From: Candidatus Krumholzibacteriota bacterium
Lineage (GTDB): Bacteria > Krumholzibacteriota > Krumholzibacteriia > Krumholzibacteriales > Krumholzibacteriaceae
Assembly: GCA_030609325.1 (NCBI GenBank)
Contig: JAUWCL010000003.1
Span: forward strand, 57,286-121,285
Length of the DNA stretch: 64,000 bases
Direction: 5' to 3'
Shown here: positions 63,838 through 64,000 of the stretch, piece after piece
Layout of the letters: the number at the start of each line of letters is the position of its first letter
Numbering within the stretch: the stretch's first letter is position 1
Translations under genes and position numbers: made by a program
The notes under the pieces: generated by a model
What the model saw: the letters and a program-made list of their open reading frames with translations, nothing else
The model's database searches: none
Told to the model about the DNA's origin: nothing

Positions 63838-64000
63838 TATCGTCTCATATTCTCCATAAAATGATTCACTTAGGGAGAGTATTCCCCTAAGAGATATTGT
63901 TGTCTAGGGAAAAGAGAACGATTGTCAGGTAGACATCATCACTATACAAGTTGGCATTGTAGGATCGATATCATTTTAAAAGGACCATCTTTTTCGATAT
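63838..64000. other. AT-rich window end upstream of the PTS genes
   Basis: 163 bp with no gene. On the minus strand it contains the inverted repeat CTTAGGG/CCCTAAG (9-nt loop, about 63870-63892) and a TATAGT box without a good -35. It may hold the PTS operon promoter or terminator of an upstream gene. Confidence 0.35.

Overview
The window looks like chromosomal DNA from a high-GC, Gram-negative (diderm) bacterium of the Fibrobacteres-Chlorobi-Bacteroidetes neighbourhood, probably an uncultured candidate phylum such as Krumholzibacteriota, Eisenbacteria or Latescibacteria. This is inferred from the combination of a giant SprA-type outer-membrane translocon, tandem GWxTD-domain secreted proteins, LptF/LptG, FlgD/T9SS-like C-terminal domains and a DUF4388 protein. 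No rRNA, tRNA or CRISPR array was seen, so the phylum is not proven.

Layout. 1-15214 (minus strand): a very large TPR protein, then uvrA, the complete glycine cleavage system (gcvT, gcvH, gcvPA, gcvPB), a lipoate-protein ligase, and an oligopeptide-type ABC transporter (oppB, oppC, oppD and oppF, the last cut by the window edge). Most junctions are ATGA or TGATG overlaps. 15215-15953: a good promoter for the TPR gene, a broken gene end and a frameshifted IS3-type transposase remnant. 15954-23960 (minus strand): an accessory island with a secreted beta-rich putative subunit, a COG1470/DUF916-like chaperone-type protein, an orphan secretin, two exported proteins of unknown function and a protein with a FlgD/T9SS-like C-terminus. 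It has its own promoter, a ~430-nt leader with several hairpins, and a 12-bp perfect stem-loop after the subunit gene. This is the best candidate for an undescribed system. I read it as a surface-fibre or secretion apparatus that uses a secretin but has no ATPase.

24102-29634: asnS, a plus-strand pair (TPR/zinc-ribbon membrane protein and DUF4388 protein with a pseudopilin-like tail) and a polysaccharide deacetylase. 29631-41923 (minus strand): the conserved translation/RNA block rimP-nusA-infB-ylxP-rbfA-nrnA-truB-ribF-rpsO-pnp followed by an M16 peptidase and dut. 42076-49477: sprA followed by an M28 enzyme resembling glutaminyl cyclase. 49820-55656 (plus strand): lptF, lptG and two paralogous GWxTD proteins. 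55709-58124: ahcY and metK (S-adenosylmethionine cycle). 58214-63837 (minus strand): a mannose-family PTS (IIC, IID, HPr, EI) coupled by overlapping codons to a phosphoglucose/phosphomannose isomerase and a sugar nucleotidyltransferase.

How the parts fit together: much of the window concerns the cell envelope (LPS export, SprA secretion, putative surface fibre, sugar-nucleotide supply, deacetylase). The rest is housekeeping: one-carbon and methyl metabolism, translation, RNA decay and DNA repair. Three exported proteins here have Gln at the predicted +1 position after signal cleavage, and a cyclase-like gene overlaps sprA. This suggests that N-terminal pyroglutamate formation, known from Bacteroidetes, may also operate in this lineage.
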